Of a stretch of 64,000 nt of DNA, positions 1 to 10,153 are shown piece after piece. Source of the DNA: Cloacibacterium caeni. GTDB taxonomy: Bacteria; Bacteroidota; Bacteroidia; Flavobacteriales; Weeksellaceae. A program made the translations under genes and the position numbers. The stretch is from assembly GCF_907163105.1 (NCBI RefSeq), contig NZ_OU015321.1, forward strand, positions 1,240,001 through 1,304,000. Reading direction: 5' to 3'. The notes under the pieces are model-generated. The model was not told the DNA's origin and did no database searches. It saw only the letters and a list, made by a program, of their open reading frames with translations. Position 1 is the stretch's first letter; every line of letters starts with the position of its first letter.

Positions 1-1
1 A

Positions 2-97
2 ACCATCGCTAACGAAGCTACTCAAGTAGTAGAACAAGCATTCAAATGGTGCGACGAAGAGTTAGCTAAGTATGATGACGAAGAAGATGAAGACTAA
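2..97 (+). CDS. C-terminal end of an unidentified protein (5' truncated by window)
   Basis: An open frame enters from the left edge and gives 31 residues before a TAA at 95-97. The tail is very acidic (ending YDDEEDED). Too little is present to assign a family. It ends just before a strong bidirectional terminator, so it is probably a genuine gene end and not a chance frame. Confidence 0.6.
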   Translation, partial: TIANEATQVVEQAFKWCDEELAKYDDEEDED

Positions 98-107
98 ATC
101 ATAAAAA

Positions 108-140
108 AATCCTCGAAGTAATTTCGAGGATTCTTTTTTT
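108..140. terminator. Bidirectional intrinsic terminator
   Basis: A perfect 10-bp stem (108-117 with 123-132) has a 5-nt loop, with an A-rich tract before it and a T tract after it. It serves the rightward gene ending at 97 and the leftward META lipoprotein gene ending at 139. Confidence 0.85.
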
Positions 141-537
141 ATTGTTTCTTAAATTTCAATAGCAATAAATTATCTTTATAAAGTTCTAAATAACCTTCAT
201 TGACTACATATTTATTCACTTGTTCTAACACTGTGAAATAACTTTGCTCAGTCATCATATTATCACAAGCCATTTTAGTAGCTCCGATATTTCCCACATC
301 AAAAGTTCCAGTTGAAGCGGTAATCACCACATCAGAAAAATAGTTATTACAACCTCCGTTTCCTGTAATTCTCTTTCCTTCTATCACTAAAGTAGGTGCT
401 TTCGCTCCTGAAAAATTATTATCTACCAAAGTCCATTTTGTATTGGCTACAGATTCTTGTTTAGAACCAATTTTAGAAATTGTAGCACATGAAATCACAG
501 TTGTAGAAATCACAAGTGCCCAAAATATTTTTTTCAT
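139..537 (-). CDS. META domain lipoprotein (HslJ-like)
   Basis: A protein of 132 residues, likely exported and lipid-anchored. The start at 537 is preferred over the longer frame opening at 591 because it directly yields a lipoprotein signal (MKKIFWALVISTTVISC, lipobox cysteine at 17). The rest matches the META/HslJ fold: a WTL start, the NGGCNNY motif near residue 60, and a C-terminal stretch with KMACDN and repeated aromatic/hydrophobic strands. META proteins are periplasmic or outer-membrane-linked and several are tied to stress or motility, but no precise reaction is known. It lies downstream of pheT in the same direction, separated by about 75 bp, and could be read through from it. Confidence 0.8.
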   Translation of the reverse strand: MKKIFWALVISTTVISCATISKIGSKQESVANTKWTLVDNNFSGAKAPTLVIEGKRITGNGGCNNYFSDVVITASTGTFDVGNIGATKMACDNMMTEQSYFTVLEQVNKYVVNEGYLELYKDNLLLLKFKKQ

Positions 538-613
538 ATGAAGATATTTATTATTCAAATGTAAGAAAAAAGTCGAGATTTTTATTCTCATCTCGACTTA
601 AATTTTTACTAAA

Positions 614-3046
614 TTATCTTAATTCTGCGCTGAATTCTTTTTGGAAATTCTTAATCAGCGAGTTCATTACTTCTGTAATTTCTTTGTCTTCTAAGGTTTT
701 TTCCTCGTTTAACAATTCGAAACTCATCGCGTAAGATTTCTTGCCTACTGGTAAGTTTTTGCCTTCGTAAACATCAAATAGATTGATATTTTTCAAAAAT
801 TTAGATTTATTTTTTCTTGCCGAAGCATATAAATCTGCATAAGAAACATCTTTATCTACCAATAGCGCTAAATCTCTTCTGATTTTATTGAATTTCGGAA
901 TATCTACGAATTTGAAATTATCTATTTTTCTAAGCGCTTGACAAGTTTCTAACTCTATTTCTGCATAGAAGCAATCTTGGTCTATATCAAAGTCTTTTAA
1001 CAGTTTAGGAGACACTTTTCCTAGTCTGGCAATGGTTTTTCCGTTTGCTGTAATTTCTAAAGCATCACCGAATCTTTCATCTTCTAAAGATTTTTCTTCT
1101 GTAACTAGATTTAATCTATCAAGAAGTACTTTTACATAAGCTTTTAACATGTAAAAATCAGAGGCAGATTTTGGCATCAACCAGTTTTCTGCATACGTTC
1201 TACCCGTTGTAAGCAATGCTAATTGTTTTCTTTCTTCATACTTTTTTTCCCTTTGGTCAAGATACGCTTCGCTTGATTCGAATTTGTGATAAATTTTACC
1301 CAATTCAAAGAATTTGATGTCTGGATTTTTACGGTTGATATTGTAAACTGCATTTCCTAAAAGCCCTTCTAATAAAGATTTTCTCATAAAAGCTAAATCT
1401 CCACTCAAAGGATTTAAAAGTCTTACAGCGTTAGTTTCATCTTTTACGCTGGTTAATGAATTGTTCATCACTTCATTAAAACCATTGCTCTGAAGCGTTC
1501 TTGCCCAAGAATTTTCTAATTCATCTTGGTCATTTACACTTAGTTTTACTGGAGTAAATGCTATTTTTTGAGGCGCATCTACTTTATTATAGCCGTAAAT
1601 TCTCAGAATTTCTTCTATTACGTCTATTTCTCTGGTCACATCTGCTCTGTAAGCCGGAACCGACAATTCTAAACCGTCTGGAATATCATTAAGAACAGAA
1701 ATTTCTAGAGATTTTAAAATTTCTTTTACTTTCTCTCTGTGAATTTTAATTCCTAAAATTTTATCAAGTTGAGAATATCTAAAAATAACTTTAGTGTCTT
1801 CTATTTTTTTAGGATAAAATTCTAAAAGATTTCCTACTTTTTTACCACCTGCAATTTCTTCAATCATTTTGATGGCATGAGTAATCGTAGTTCTGGTATT
1901 GTTAGGGTCTACTCCACGTTCGAAACGGAAAGAAGCATCAGTATTTAAACCATGAGCTTTAGCCGCTTTTCTAATCGCGACTGGATTGAAGTAAGCAGAC
2001 TCTAAGAAAATTGTGGTAGTAGATTCAGAAACGCCACTGTCATTTCCTCCGAAAACCCCACCAATACACATTGGCTTGTTGTTTCCGTCTTTAATCATGA
2101 TTTCTGAACCATTAAGCGTTCTTTCTACTCCATCAAGAGTTACAAACTTAGTTCCTGCATCATTTACGCCTACTTTTACTTTTTTACCAGCAATTTTATC
2201 TGCATCAAAAGCATGAAGTGGTTGACCAAAACCATGTAAAATATAATTGGTAATGTCTACTACATTATTAATTGGCGAAAGACCGATGGCTTTTAATCTG
2301 TCTTTCAACCATTCTGGAGATTCTGAAATTTTTACATTTTCGATTACAGCACCAATATATCTTGGGCATAATGCTTCATCTTCTACTTCTAATTCAAAAC
2401 CATGTTCTCCTTCTGTATTCACTAAAGCTGTAGAAACTTTCTCGAATTCAGATTTTAAACCATTGGTTGAAAGAAAAGCATGTAAATCTCTTGCAACACC
2501 ATAGTGAGACATTGCGTCTGTTCTGTTTGGTGTTAAGCCGATTTCGTAAACCTCATCATTGGTTAAATTAAAATATTTTGCAAAAGGTTCTCCTACTTGG
2601 TAGATTTCTTCGTCTAGAACCATAATTCCGCCGTGATCGTCTGAAAGTCCTAACTCATCTTCTGCACAAATCATTCCTTGAGATTTTTCTCCACGAATTT
2701 TTACTTCTTTCATTTCGAAAGCACTGCCGTCTTTAGCATAAATTTTAGTACCAATTACAGCAACAGGAACGGTTTGACCAGCAGCAACATTAGGAGCGCC
2801 ACAAACAATTTCTAAAATTTGGCCACCACCAATATCTACAGTAGTTTTTTTGAGTTTATCTGCATTAGGATGTTGTTCGCAAGTCAAAACTTTACCTACT
2901 ACGATTCCTTCTAAACTGCCTTTTACAGATTCAAATTGTTCTATTCCTTCTACTTCAAGACCAATATCGGTAAGAAAAGCACCAATTTTATCTGTTGCTA
3001 AATCTGTTTTGATAAAGTCTTTTAACCAATTGTTTGAGATTTTCAT
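614..3046 (-). CDS. pheT: Phenylalanine--tRNA ligase beta subunit
   Basis: At 810 residues this is the usual length for bacterial PheT. With PheS it charges tRNA-Phe in the cytosol. In order: an N-terminal EMAP/OB tRNA-binding domain (about 40-150, with GKVLTCEQHPNADKLK), the B3/B4 editing region (SHYGVARDLHAFL onward), a B5 domain with the TRAEIDVIEEILRIYGY-type segment (here ADVTREIDVIEEILRIYGY), the synthetase-like core with FELGKIY, and a C-terminal ferredoxin-fold anticodon-binding domain (about 715-809, ending FSAELR). pheS is not in the window, so the two subunits are not adjacent here, as is common in Bacteroidota. No damage seen. Confidence 0.97.
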   Translation of the reverse strand: MKISNNWLKDFIKTDLATDKIGAFLTDIGLEVEGIEQFESVKGSLEGIVVGKVLTCEQHPNADKLKKTTVDIGGGQILEIVCGAPNVAAGQTVPVAVIGTKIYAKDGSAFEMKEVKIRGEKSQGMICAEDELGLSDDHGGIMVLDEEIYQVGEPFAKYFNLTNDEVYEIGLTPNRTDAMSHYGVARDLHAFLSTNGLKSEFEKVSTALVNTEGEHGFELEVEDEALCPRYIGAVIENVKISESPEWLKDRLKAIGLSPINNVVDITNYILHGFGQPLHAFDADKIAGKKVKVGVNDAGTKFVTLDGVERTLNGSEIMIKDGNNKPMCIGGVFGGNDSGVSESTTTIFLESAYFNPVAIRKAAKAHGLNTDASFRFERGVDPNNTRTTITHAIKMIEEIAGGKKVGNLLEFYPKKIEDTKVIFRYSQLDKILGIKIHREKVKEILKSLEISVLNDIPDGLELSVPAYRADVTREIDVIEEILRIYGYNKVDAPQKIAFTPVKLSVNDQDELENSWARTLQSNGFNEVMNNSLTSVKDETNAVRLLNPLSGDLAFMRKSLLEGLLGNAVYNINRKNPDIKFFELGKIYHKFESSEAYLDQREKKYEERKQLALLTTGRTYAENWLMPKSASDFYMLKAYVKVLLDRLNLVTEEKSLEDERFGDALEITANGKTIARLGKVSPKLLKDFDIDQDCFYAEIELETCQALRKIDNFKFVDIPKFNKIRRDLALLVDKDVSYADLYASARKNKSKFLKNINLFDVYEGKNLPVGKKSYAMSFELLNEEKTLEDKEITEVMNSLIKNFQKEFSAELR

Positions 3047-3056
3047 TTTTTAAAAA

Positions 3057-3087
3057 GATTTGAGATTTGAGATTTGAGATTTGAGAT
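3057..3087. repeat. Short tandem repeat upstream of pheT
   Basis: Four and a half copies of a 7-bp unit (gatttga) lie 10 bp upstream of the pheT start. The position in the 5' leader means copy number could alter spacing to the promoter. This is probably a simple slippage-prone tract. Confidence 0.8.
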
Positions 3088-3203
3088 ATCAAAAAACAAA
3101 TAACTTTTATAAGTTTGCAAATATCGTGATTTTTTGAGAGATTAGGAAATTTTAGAATTGCAAATTAGGTTTTGGATAAAGCCAAATTATAATTCAATAA
3201 AAA

Positions 3204-3228
3204 AGTCGTCTCGAAATTTCGGACGACT
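3204..3228 (-). terminator. Intrinsic terminator of dnaN
   Basis: Stem agtcgtc (3204-3210) pairs with gacgact (3222-3228) around an inner cgaaa/tttcg palindrome. On the minus strand it is followed by a run of six T. A second small hairpin (gacaagt/acttgtc, 3257-3274) lies between this and the dnaN stop codon. Confidence 0.8.
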
Positions 3229-3283
3229 CTTTGGATATATTTTAAATTTTAATATTGACAAGTCTCGACTTGTCACTACAAAA

Positions 3284-4414
3284 TTACATTCCAATTACTG
3301 GCATAGAAAGCATTAAGATGTGTTCGTTTTCGTCTAAACCATCTACTGGTTCTACAATTCCTGGACGATTTGGTTGAGACATTTTCATCGTGATATCTTC
3401 AGAACCTAAAACTGATAACATTTCTGTTAAAAATTTAGAACTGAAACCAATGTTGATATCTTCGCCTTTGTAATCACAAGGAATATTCATATCTGCTTTG
3501 TTTGCGTATTCTGTATCTTCTGCATGAAGATGTAACACGTTACCAGAAAGCTTGAATCTAACTTGGTTGGTAGATTTGTTAGATAAAATACTTGCTCTTC
3601 TGATAGAACTTAGCAATAAGTTTCTGTTTACCGTCAAAACATTAGGATTTTCTTTAGGAATTACTGCAGAGTAATTAGGATATTTCCCATCTATTAATCT
3701 ACAAATCCAAATATTCTCTCCGAAAGTGAATTTCGCCATATTTTCATTAAACTCGATGGTAACTTCGTCATTAGAATTTGACAAAATATTTTTGAAAATA
3801 GACAACGGTTTCTTCGGCATGATAAATTCTACCGCTTCTTTATTGGTAACATCTGTTCTTTTATACACCACTAATCTGTGAGAATCCGTAGATACGAAAT
3901 TGGTTTCTTTTTCTGTAAATTGGAAAAGAACTCCCGTCATCACAGGTCTTAGAGAATCGTTGCTTGTTGCAAACAAGGTATTGCTTAGTGCATCTGCAAG
4001 AACTCCAGAAGCTAGCGTAACTTTTTGTGACGCGTCAAATTCTGGTAATTCTGGATAATCTTCTGCATTATCTAGCGCTACTTCGTAATTGTCTTTTTCG
4101 TCTAAAATTTCTAAAAGACCACCTTCACCAGACTCAGAATCTTTTACTGAAAAAGTAAGCGGTTGGTCTCCAAAAGTTTTAATTAAATCTTGAAAAATTT
4201 TTGCAGGAACAGCAATTTTGCCTTGATCATCAGATTTTACAGCAAGAGAAGTAATAAGTGTGGTTTCGCCATCAGAAGCAGTTATTTTTAGAATTTCATT
4301 TTCTAATTCAAAAAGAAAATTTTCTAAAATGGGTCTTGACTGCGAACTAGAAATTACACCACTTACCACGTTAAGAGCTTTCTGTAATTCGCCACTTGCA
4401 ACTATAAATTTCAT
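3284..4414 (-). CDS. dnaN: DNA polymerase III beta subunit (sliding clamp)
   Basis: A 376-residue protein starting MKFIVASGELQKALNVVSGVI and containing the clamp landmarks SRPILENFLF, the STDSHRLVVYKR loop and a C-terminal hydrophobic strand (HILMLSMPVIGM). Clamps of this family run 366-378 residues. It forms the head-to-tail dimer ring that tethers polymerase to DNA. The gene stands alone and is not beside dnaA, which is normal in Flavobacteriia. It has its own downstream terminator. Confidence 0.97.
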   Translation of the reverse strand: MKFIVASGELQKALNVVSGVISSSQSRPILENFLFELENEILKITASDGETTLITSLAVKSDDQGKIAVPAKIFQDLIKTFGDQPLTFSVKDSESGEGGLLEILDEKDNYEVALDNAEDYPELPEFDASQKVTLASGVLADALSNTLFATSNDSLRPVMTGVLFQFTEKETNFVSTDSHRLVVYKRTDVTNKEAVEFIMPKKPLSIFKNILSNSNDEVTIEFNENMAKFTFGENIWICRLIDGKYPNYSAVIPKENPNVLTVNRNLLLSSIRRASILSNKSTNQVRFKLSGNVLHLHAEDTEYANKADMNIPCDYKGEDINIGFSSKFLTEMLSVLGSEDITMKMSQPNRPGIVEPVDGLDENEHILMLSMPVIGM

Positions 4415-4485
4415 AAATTAAAAATTATTAAGTATACAAAGATACAATTTTGATAATAATAGACAAAGTCGAAAATCATTAAATT

Positions 4486-5118
4486 TTATTCAGTTTTCAA
4501 CATTGAGAGAATATTGACTTTTCTGTAGTCATTTATTTTATGGTCAAAGATATCAGCAGAGTAATAAGTGATATTTACTTTTTCACCTACTAAATCTTGA
4601 TATTTCTTTTCGAGTTCTATATTAGAATCTACATTAGAAATCCAATAAAATCTGGTTAAAATACCATTATCACCTTTCAAATAAAAAATCACGAAGGCAT
4701 CTTTTTCTATTTTGGTGATTTCGCCATTCATAAATTCCGCTGGATTTTCTTCTGCAGAAGATTCTTGAGCATATTCATCGGCAAGACCAGACTGATCTAC
4801 AAAATTGATAAAAGTATCTGCACATTCTGAAACCATGAGTATTCCCAATTTTTCGCCAAATTCTCCCATTTTTTCGTCATTGGTAATATCTTTGGACAAA
4901 TCGATGCCGTATTCTTTTTTGATTTGCTCTTTGTAAGGAGTAGAAACTTTTATGAAACACAAGCCTAATTGCATCTGCATCATTTCTTTAGATTTTTTCT
5001 CCAATTTTATTTCTCCAATGCATTTACAAGCATCTTGTGCTATTTTTTTCTTAAAATCATCCTGAGAATAAGAGAACAATGAAAAGATGGAAAAGAAAAG
5101 AATAATAAGTTTTTTCAT
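4486..5118 (-). CDS. Secreted hypothetical protein
   Basis: A 210-residue protein with a clear Sec signal peptide (MKKLIILFFSIFSLFSYSQ, cleavage after SYS-Q). The mature N-terminal half is lysine-rich and helical with paired cysteines (ACKCIGEI and, further on, GLCF and SECAD). The C-terminal half looks like a small beta domain (INGEITKIEKDAFVIF-type strands). I do not recognise a named family; the composition is typical of periplasmic conserved flavobacterial proteins. It lies between dnaN and the TonB receptor, all on the minus strand, but a strong terminator separates it from the receptor. Confidence 0.75.
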   Translation of the reverse strand: MKKLIILFFSIFSLFSYSQDDFKKKIAQDACKCIGEIKLEKKSKEMMQMQLGLCFIKVSTPYKEQIKKEYGIDLSKDITNDEKMGEFGEKLGILMVSECADTFINFVDQSGLADEYAQESSAEENPAEFMNGEITKIEKDAFVIFYLKGDNGILTRFYWISNVDSNIELEKKYQDLVGEKVNITYYSADIFDHKINDYRKVNILSMLKTE

Positions 5119-5191
5119 GGTTTTATCAATAATTAATACTTTGGTAAAAGTAACGAAATTTTTCTTTTCAAATGGGCATTTCCTATAAAAA

Positions 5192-5221
5192 AATCCCGAG
5201 AAAAGATTTTTTCTCGGGATT
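5192..5221 (-). terminator. Intrinsic terminator of the TonB-dependent receptor gene
   Basis: A perfect 13-bp stem (5192-5204 with 5209-5221) has a 4-nt loop and is followed on the minus strand by a run of seven T. It starts 6 bp after the receptor stop codon. Confidence 0.9.
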
Positions 5222-5227
5222 TAAGTA

Positions 5228-7021
5228 TTACAATTTAAATTGATAAGTAAAACCTAGATGAAACCAAGTTCCGGGCATTTCTACCAGAGAAGTTTCGGTA
5301 TATTTCACATTCGTAATGTTATTCACCAAAACGTAAAGGTTAAGTTGGTTTACAGTATAGTTTAATTTATTGTCTAATAGATTATAACTTCCCAAAGAAA
5401 CCCTATCATTATGTCTGTAAATCAATTCATTCGAAAAATTTCCGAATTTATTTCTCAATTTGACTACCAACTGATGCTTTAAATTGTCTAAAGAATATCT
5501 AGAAACAATATTGCTGGCTAATCTTTGATTATCTATATACGTATAACCTACAGAAGTTCCAATCCATGAAGCGAATTGATAATCTGCTTCTAATTCTACA
5601 CCTTTGGTTTCAATTTTCCCGATGTTTTGTGCAGTCCAAGGTGAAGTTGGCGTAGCTTTTTGCCAATCAATAGCGTTATCAGATTTTCTCCAAAACACAG
5701 ATGCTTTGAGCAAAGTTTTATTGGTTTTGAAAATATAACCGAACTCTCCTGTCAATGCTTCTTCGGCAACCAAATTTGCATTCCCTTGTTCAGAAGGACT
5801 CATGTAATACAAATCGGTGTAAGTAGGAATTCTATTCACTTTAGAAAAATTCCCGAAAAATTTAGAATTTCCGTTGGTAAAACTCGCATCAATTCCTGGA
5901 TAAAAATACGTTTTATCATTGCTAAAACTCGTGAAAGAAATCCCAGGAGTAATATTTAATTTCTCATCAAAAAACGACAGATGATGCTCTAAAAAAGCAT
6001 TGGTAACGGTTCTTTCTCTGCTTCCTAATCGGTTACTTTCTAGAAATTCTTTTCTAACATCTACTCCCAATCCTGTAATTCCGAGTTCTGATTTGTAATT
6101 TACATTCGCATCAATTCCTACATTATTCCCAATGTGCATATTTCTGTATGCTGCAGGATTATTTCTGATGAATAAATACATGTCTTGTGCTCTTCTCCAA
6201 TACAAACGCGTTGCAAAACCTAGATTTTCGTTCACTTTTTTTTCTAGAGAAGCCGCCACTAAAGAAGTTTGCACTTCTTCATATTGATCTTTGAAAGCTG
6301 GTGAAGCATAAAAACCATTGGCTCCGAACTTTTTCTCTTGAATTCCAGCTTGAAATTTTACATTTCCGTTTTCTATGTCAAATTGATTTTGATACCAGAT
6401 ATTTTTAATTTTATAATCGGTATTGTATCGATAACCATCTGATTCTGTATTATTAACCTGAATAAAATTTCTAAATTTTTCGCCCCCGAAATTCGCAGCA
6501 ACTCCGAAACCATGTGTAGAAAAATCCCCAACTTCACCATTAATCGTTAAATTGTTTTCTGCAGAAACTTTGGTTACAACATTTACCACACCAGCATAAG
6601 CTCCTTGTCCGTATCTTCTTGCAGCAGGACCTTTTAAGATTTCAATTTTTTCTACAGAAGCCAAATCAAACGGAAAATTCATGGTATTGTGACCAGTTTG
6701 CGCATCATTCATTCTCACACCATTCACCAAAACCAAAACTTGTTCAAATGAACTTCCTCTGAGAGAAATATCAGTCTGAACGCCATTTGCGCCACGTTTT
6801 CTAATATCTGCACCTGTATAATAAGCAATTACTTCTTCAATGCTTTGAGCGGGACTATTCTGAATTTCAGATTTTGTAATAACTGTGATATTTACATTAG
6901 ATTTTTTGAAAGGCATATTCACCAGTTTACCAGTTAATTCTACCTCATCAATTGTTCTTTCTTGCGCATGAACACTTACGAAAAGTGCCAACAGAGTAGC
7001 GCTTAAAATTGTTTTTTTCAT
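5228..7021 (-). CDS. TonB-dependent outer membrane receptor
   Basis: A 597-residue protein with a signal peptide (MKKTILSATLLALFVSVHA). It has a Ton-box-like stretch (ERTIDEVELTG), a plug domain (about 40-150) with the LVLVNGVRMND and VEKIEILKGPAARRYG motifs, and a 22-strand-type barrel ending in the outer-membrane signature YQFKL. The size is that of BtuB/small siderophore receptors, not SusC. The ligand cannot be read from sequence, and no transporter or riboswitch lies beside it. It is monocistronic with its own terminator. A 16-codon ORF and a terminator hairpin lie in its leader (see findings). Confidence 0.9.
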   Translation of the reverse strand: MKKTILSATLLALFVSVHAQERTIDEVELTGKLVNMPFKKSNVNITVITKSEIQNSPAQSIEEVIAYYTGADIRKRGANGVQTDISLRGSSFEQVLVLVNGVRMNDAQTGHNTMNFPFDLASVEKIEILKGPAARRYGQGAYAGVVNVVTKVSAENNLTINGEVGDFSTHGFGVAANFGGEKFRNFIQVNNTESDGYRYNTDYKIKNIWYQNQFDIENGNVKFQAGIQEKKFGANGFYASPAFKDQYEEVQTSLVAASLEKKVNENLGFATRLYWRRAQDMYLFIRNNPAAYRNMHIGNNVGIDANVNYKSELGITGLGVDVRKEFLESNRLGSRERTVTNAFLEHHLSFFDEKLNITPGISFTSFSNDKTYFYPGIDASFTNGNSKFFGNFSKVNRIPTYTDLYYMSPSEQGNANLVAEEALTGEFGYIFKTNKTLLKASVFWRKSDNAIDWQKATPTSPWTAQNIGKIETKGVELEADYQFASWIGTSVGYTYIDNQRLASNIVSRYSLDNLKHQLVVKLRNKFGNFSNELIYRHNDRVSLGSYNLLDNKLNYTVNQLNLYVLVNNITNVKYTETSLVEMPGTWFHLGFTYQFKL

Positions 7022-7365
7022 ATTTTAATTTTTCATAAAAAATCGGCCAAATTTATATGAAAAATTTAGAGTAAAAAAATTAAAATTCTTAAAATTTTTT
7101 ACCAATAAAAAAGGACACAAAAAATATCTGCGTCCTTTATAGTTGCTAGATAAATACACTAGCTATCTCATTTTCATCAAATGTGTAATTAGGTGATTAA
7201 TGAATTTTTTCATAATTACTTTTTTTAATTACAATTTGAACTACAAATATTGCATTTTTTTTTGAATTTTCAAATTATTTCATGTTAAAGTTTACAAGTT
7301 TTATCCTTAATTCTGCTTTCAAAATTCGGTAATTTTTACGTAATTTTGCTCTTCTTCAATTCAAT
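7022..7365. other. Divergent intergenic region with a tiny ORF and hairpin
   Basis: This region separates the leftward TonB receptor from rightward uvrA. On the minus strand, 7163-7213 encodes MKKFINHLITHLMKMR plus a stop. It is followed by a hairpin (aaaggac 7110-7116 with gtccttt 7132-7138) and a T-rich tract before the receptor start. The right half is AT-rich and holds the uvrA promoter. Confidence 0.55.
7341..7348 (+). promoter_or_regulatory. -7 box of the uvrA promoter
   Basis: TAATTTTG matches the Bacteroidota primary sigma -7 consensus TAnnTTTG. It lies 17 nt before the uvrA ATG, implying a very short leader. No clear TTG -33 box is seen at the expected spacing. Confidence 0.5.
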
Positions 7366-10149
7366 ATGACTACAACACAAGAAATCGATATCAAAAAACA
7401 TATTTTCGTAAAAAACGCGCATCTTAATAATCTCAAAAACATAGATGTACTGATTCCGAAAAACAAACTCATCGTGATTACTGGCGTTTCAGGAAGCGGA
7501 AAATCTTCGCTTGCTTTTGACACGATTTACGCAGAAGGACAGAGACGTTATGTAGAATCTTTGAGTTCTTACGCCAGACAATTTCTTGGTAAACTAGAAA
7601 AACCAAAAATTGATGACATCAAAGGTTTAGCGCCATCTATTGCCATTCAACAAAAAGTGATTTCTAGCAATCCTCGTTCTACAGTAGGAACATCTACAGA
7701 AATCTACGATTATCTGAAATTGCTGTTTGCTAGAGTTGGCAGAACCTACTCTCCTATTTCTGGAGACGAAGTAAAAAAAGATTCGGTGACAGATGTTATC
7801 GATTATATCGAAAAAAATGAAGGAAAAACGTTTCTCTTGAGAGCGCCGCTTCTTTTTGATGTCAAAAAATTCAAAGAACAACTCAAAACATTAAAAGTTG
7901 CAGGTTTTACAAGATTAGAAATCAATGGAAACCTTGCCAATATTGAAGATTTAGAAAGTTTTGGTTTCGTACCAGAAGAAACAATGGAAATAAATCTCGT
8001 TATTGATAGATTTTCTTATGAGAATGACGAACATTTCCTTCAAAGATTGGCAGATTCTGTACAAATGGCGTTTTATGAAGGACACGGAACTTGCTCGTTG
8101 AAAGAAATTGAAAGTGGAAACGTAAAAGAATTTTCAAATAAATTTGAATTAGACGGAATTATATTTAACGAACCGAATGTTCATTTTTTTAGCTTTAATA
8201 ATCCTTATGGCGCTTGTCCGGAATGTGAAGGTTATGGAAAAGTCATCGGCATAGATGAAGATTTGGTGATTCCTAATAAAAATTTATCCGTTTTTGAAGA
8301 TGCAGTTGCTTGTTGGCGAGGCGAAACAATGAGCGAATGGAAAAAAGATTTCATTAAAAAAGCCAAAGATTTCCCGATTCATAAACCGTATTATCAACTC
8401 ACGAAAGAGCAGAAAAATTATCTTTGGAGAGGCGAAAAAAATAGAAATTTCCCTACGATTGATAATTTCTTTAAAATGTTGGAAGAAAATCTCTATAAAA
8501 TTCAATACAGAGTGATGCTTTCTAGATATCGTGGAAAAACAACTTGCCCTACTTGTGAAGGAAAACGTCTTCGTCCAGAAACAGAATATGTAAAAATTGA
8601 TGGACACGACATTCAATCTTTGGTTGAAATTCCTTTAGATGAATTGTTACCATTGATGAAAAAATTGAAACTCAACCAACACGATGCAGAAATTGCCAAA
8701 AGACTAACCTACGAAATCAACACTCGTTTAGAATTTTTGAATAAAGTTGGATTGGGATATTTGACTTTAAACAGAACTTCTAATACGCTTTCTGGTGGCG
8801 AATCACAAAGAATTAACTTGGCAACTTCACTCGGAAGTTCTTTGGTAGGAAGTATTTATATTTTGGATGAACCAAGTATTGGTTTGCATTCTAGAGACAC
8901 CGAAAATTTAATTGAAGTTCTTAAAAATCTTCGAGATTTAGGAAATACCGTAATTGTGGTAGAACACGATGAAGACGTGATGAAAGCGGCGGATTATATT
9001 ATAGACATTGGTCCAGAAGCTGGATTTTTAGGCGGTGAATTGGTTTTTGCAGGAAATTTCAAGGAATTGAAAGATGCAGATACTTTAACCTCAAAATATT
9101 TAACGGGAAGATTAGAAATTGAAGTTCCTGAAAAACGTAGAAAACCGAAAGAATTCATCAAAATAAAAGGAGCAAGACAGAATAATCTTAAAAATATAGA
9201 TGTAGATGTTCCTTTGGAAGTTCTTACCGTAATTTCGGGCGTTTCGGGAAGTGGAAAATCTACTTTAATGAAAGAAATTTTGACGAATGCCATCCAAATT
9301 GAATTAGGAATGGGCGGTAAAAAAGCCGATTACGATTCGGTGGAATTTCCTAAAAAAGTGATTCAAAATATAGAACTCATCGACCAAAACCCAATCGGAA
9401 AATCGTCTCGTTCTAATCCTGTCACTTATTTGAAAGCTTATGACGACATCAGAGACCTTTTTGCGAAGCAGAAATCTGCAAAAGTTCAAGGGTTGAAACC
9501 AAAACATTTTTCCTTCAACGTAGATGGTGGAAGATGTGATGAATGCAAAGGAGAAGGCGTAATTACGGTTTCTATGCAGTTTATGGCAGATATTGAACTG
9601 GAATGTGAACATTGCCATGGAACTCGTTTTAAAGATGAAATTCTGGAAGTAAAATATGATGAAAAAAATATTTCGGATATTTTACACATGACTGTAGATG
9701 AAGCAATTGAATTTTTCTCTGAAAACCACGAAGAAAAAATTGTGACCAAGCTGAGACCTTTACAAGATGTTGGTTTAGGCTATTTGCAATTAGGGCAAAG
9801 TTCTTCTACGCTTTCTGGTGGTGAAGCGCAACGAGTAAAACTAGCTTCGTTTTTGGTAAAAGGTGCAACAACAGAAAAAACGCTTTTTGTGTTTGATGAG
9901 CCGAGTACTGGATTGCATTTTCACGATATTAATAAATTGCTAAAATCTCTACAAGCGCTTATTAATTTAGGGCATTCTGTGATTGTGATAGAACACCAAC
10001 CAGATATTATAAAATCTGCAGATTACATTATAGACATCGGTCCAGATGCTGGAAAACACGGTGGAGAAGTGGTTTTTGCAGGAACTCCAGAAGATTTGGC
10101 ACAAGATAAATTCTCTAGAACAGCGAAGTTTGTTGCTGAAAAATTGTAA
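7366..10149 (+). CDS. uvrA: Excinuclease ABC subunit UvrA
   Basis: A 927-residue damage-recognition ATPase of nucleotide excision repair. Two ABC modules are visible. The first Walker A is GVSGSGKSS near residue 40, with the LSGGESQRI signature near 474. The second Walker A is GVSGSGKST near 624, with LSGGEAQRV near 815. Zinc-binding CxxC pairs occur near 282 (CPECEGYG), 393 (CPTCEGKR), 723 (CDECKGEG) and 745 (CEHCHGTR). All expected elements are intact and the length is normal. It is followed after 4 bp by the YheT-type hydrolase and is probably co-transcribed with it. Confidence 0.97.
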   Translation: MTTTQEIDIKKHIFVKNAHLNNLKNIDVLIPKNKLIVITGVSGSGKSSLAFDTIYAEGQRRYVESLSSYARQFLGKLEKPKIDDIKGLAPSIAIQQKVISSNPRSTVGTSTEIYDYLKLLFARVGRTYSPISGDEVKKDSVTDVIDYIEKNEGKTFLLRAPLLFDVKKFKEQLKTLKVAGFTRLEINGNLANIEDLESFGFVPEETMEINLVIDRFSYENDEHFLQRLADSVQMAFYEGHGTCSLKEIESGNVKEFSNKFELDGIIFNEPNVHFFSFNNPYGACPECEGYGKVIGIDEDLVIPNKNLSVFEDAVACWRGETMSEWKKDFIKKAKDFPIHKPYYQLTKEQKNYLWRGEKNRNFPTIDNFFKMLEENLYKIQYRVMLSRYRGKTTCPTCEGKRLRPETEYVKIDGHDIQSLVEIPLDELLPLMKKLKLNQHDAEIAKRLTYEINTRLEFLNKVGLGYLTLNRTSNTLSGGESQRINLATSLGSSLVGSIYILDEPSIGLHSRDTENLIEVLKNLRDLGNTVIVVEHDEDVMKAADYIIDIGPEAGFLGGELVFAGNFKELKDADTLTSKYLTGRLEIEVPEKRRKPKEFIKIKGARQNNLKNIDVDVPLEVLTVISGVSGSGKSTLMKEILTNAIQIELGMGGKKADYDSVEFPKKVIQNIELIDQNPIGKSSRSNPVTYLKAYDDIRDLFAKQKSAKVQGLKPKHFSFNVDGGRCDECKGEGVITVSMQFMADIELECEHCHGTRFKDEILEVKYDEKNISDILHMTVDEAIEFFSENHEEKIVTKLRPLQDVGLGYLQLGQSSSTLSGGEAQRVKLASFLVKGATTEKTLFVFDEPSTGLHFHDINKLLKSLQALINLGHSVIVIEHQPDIIKSADYIIDIGPDAGKHGGEVVFAGTPEDLAQDKFSRTAKFVAEKL

Positions 10150-10153
10150 CTGA

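Noticed and set aside
7022-7365. Cobalamin riboswitch for the TonB receptor
   Set aside because: The leader is short and AT-rich, and lacks the conserved B12-box-like segments; only a small hairpin is present.
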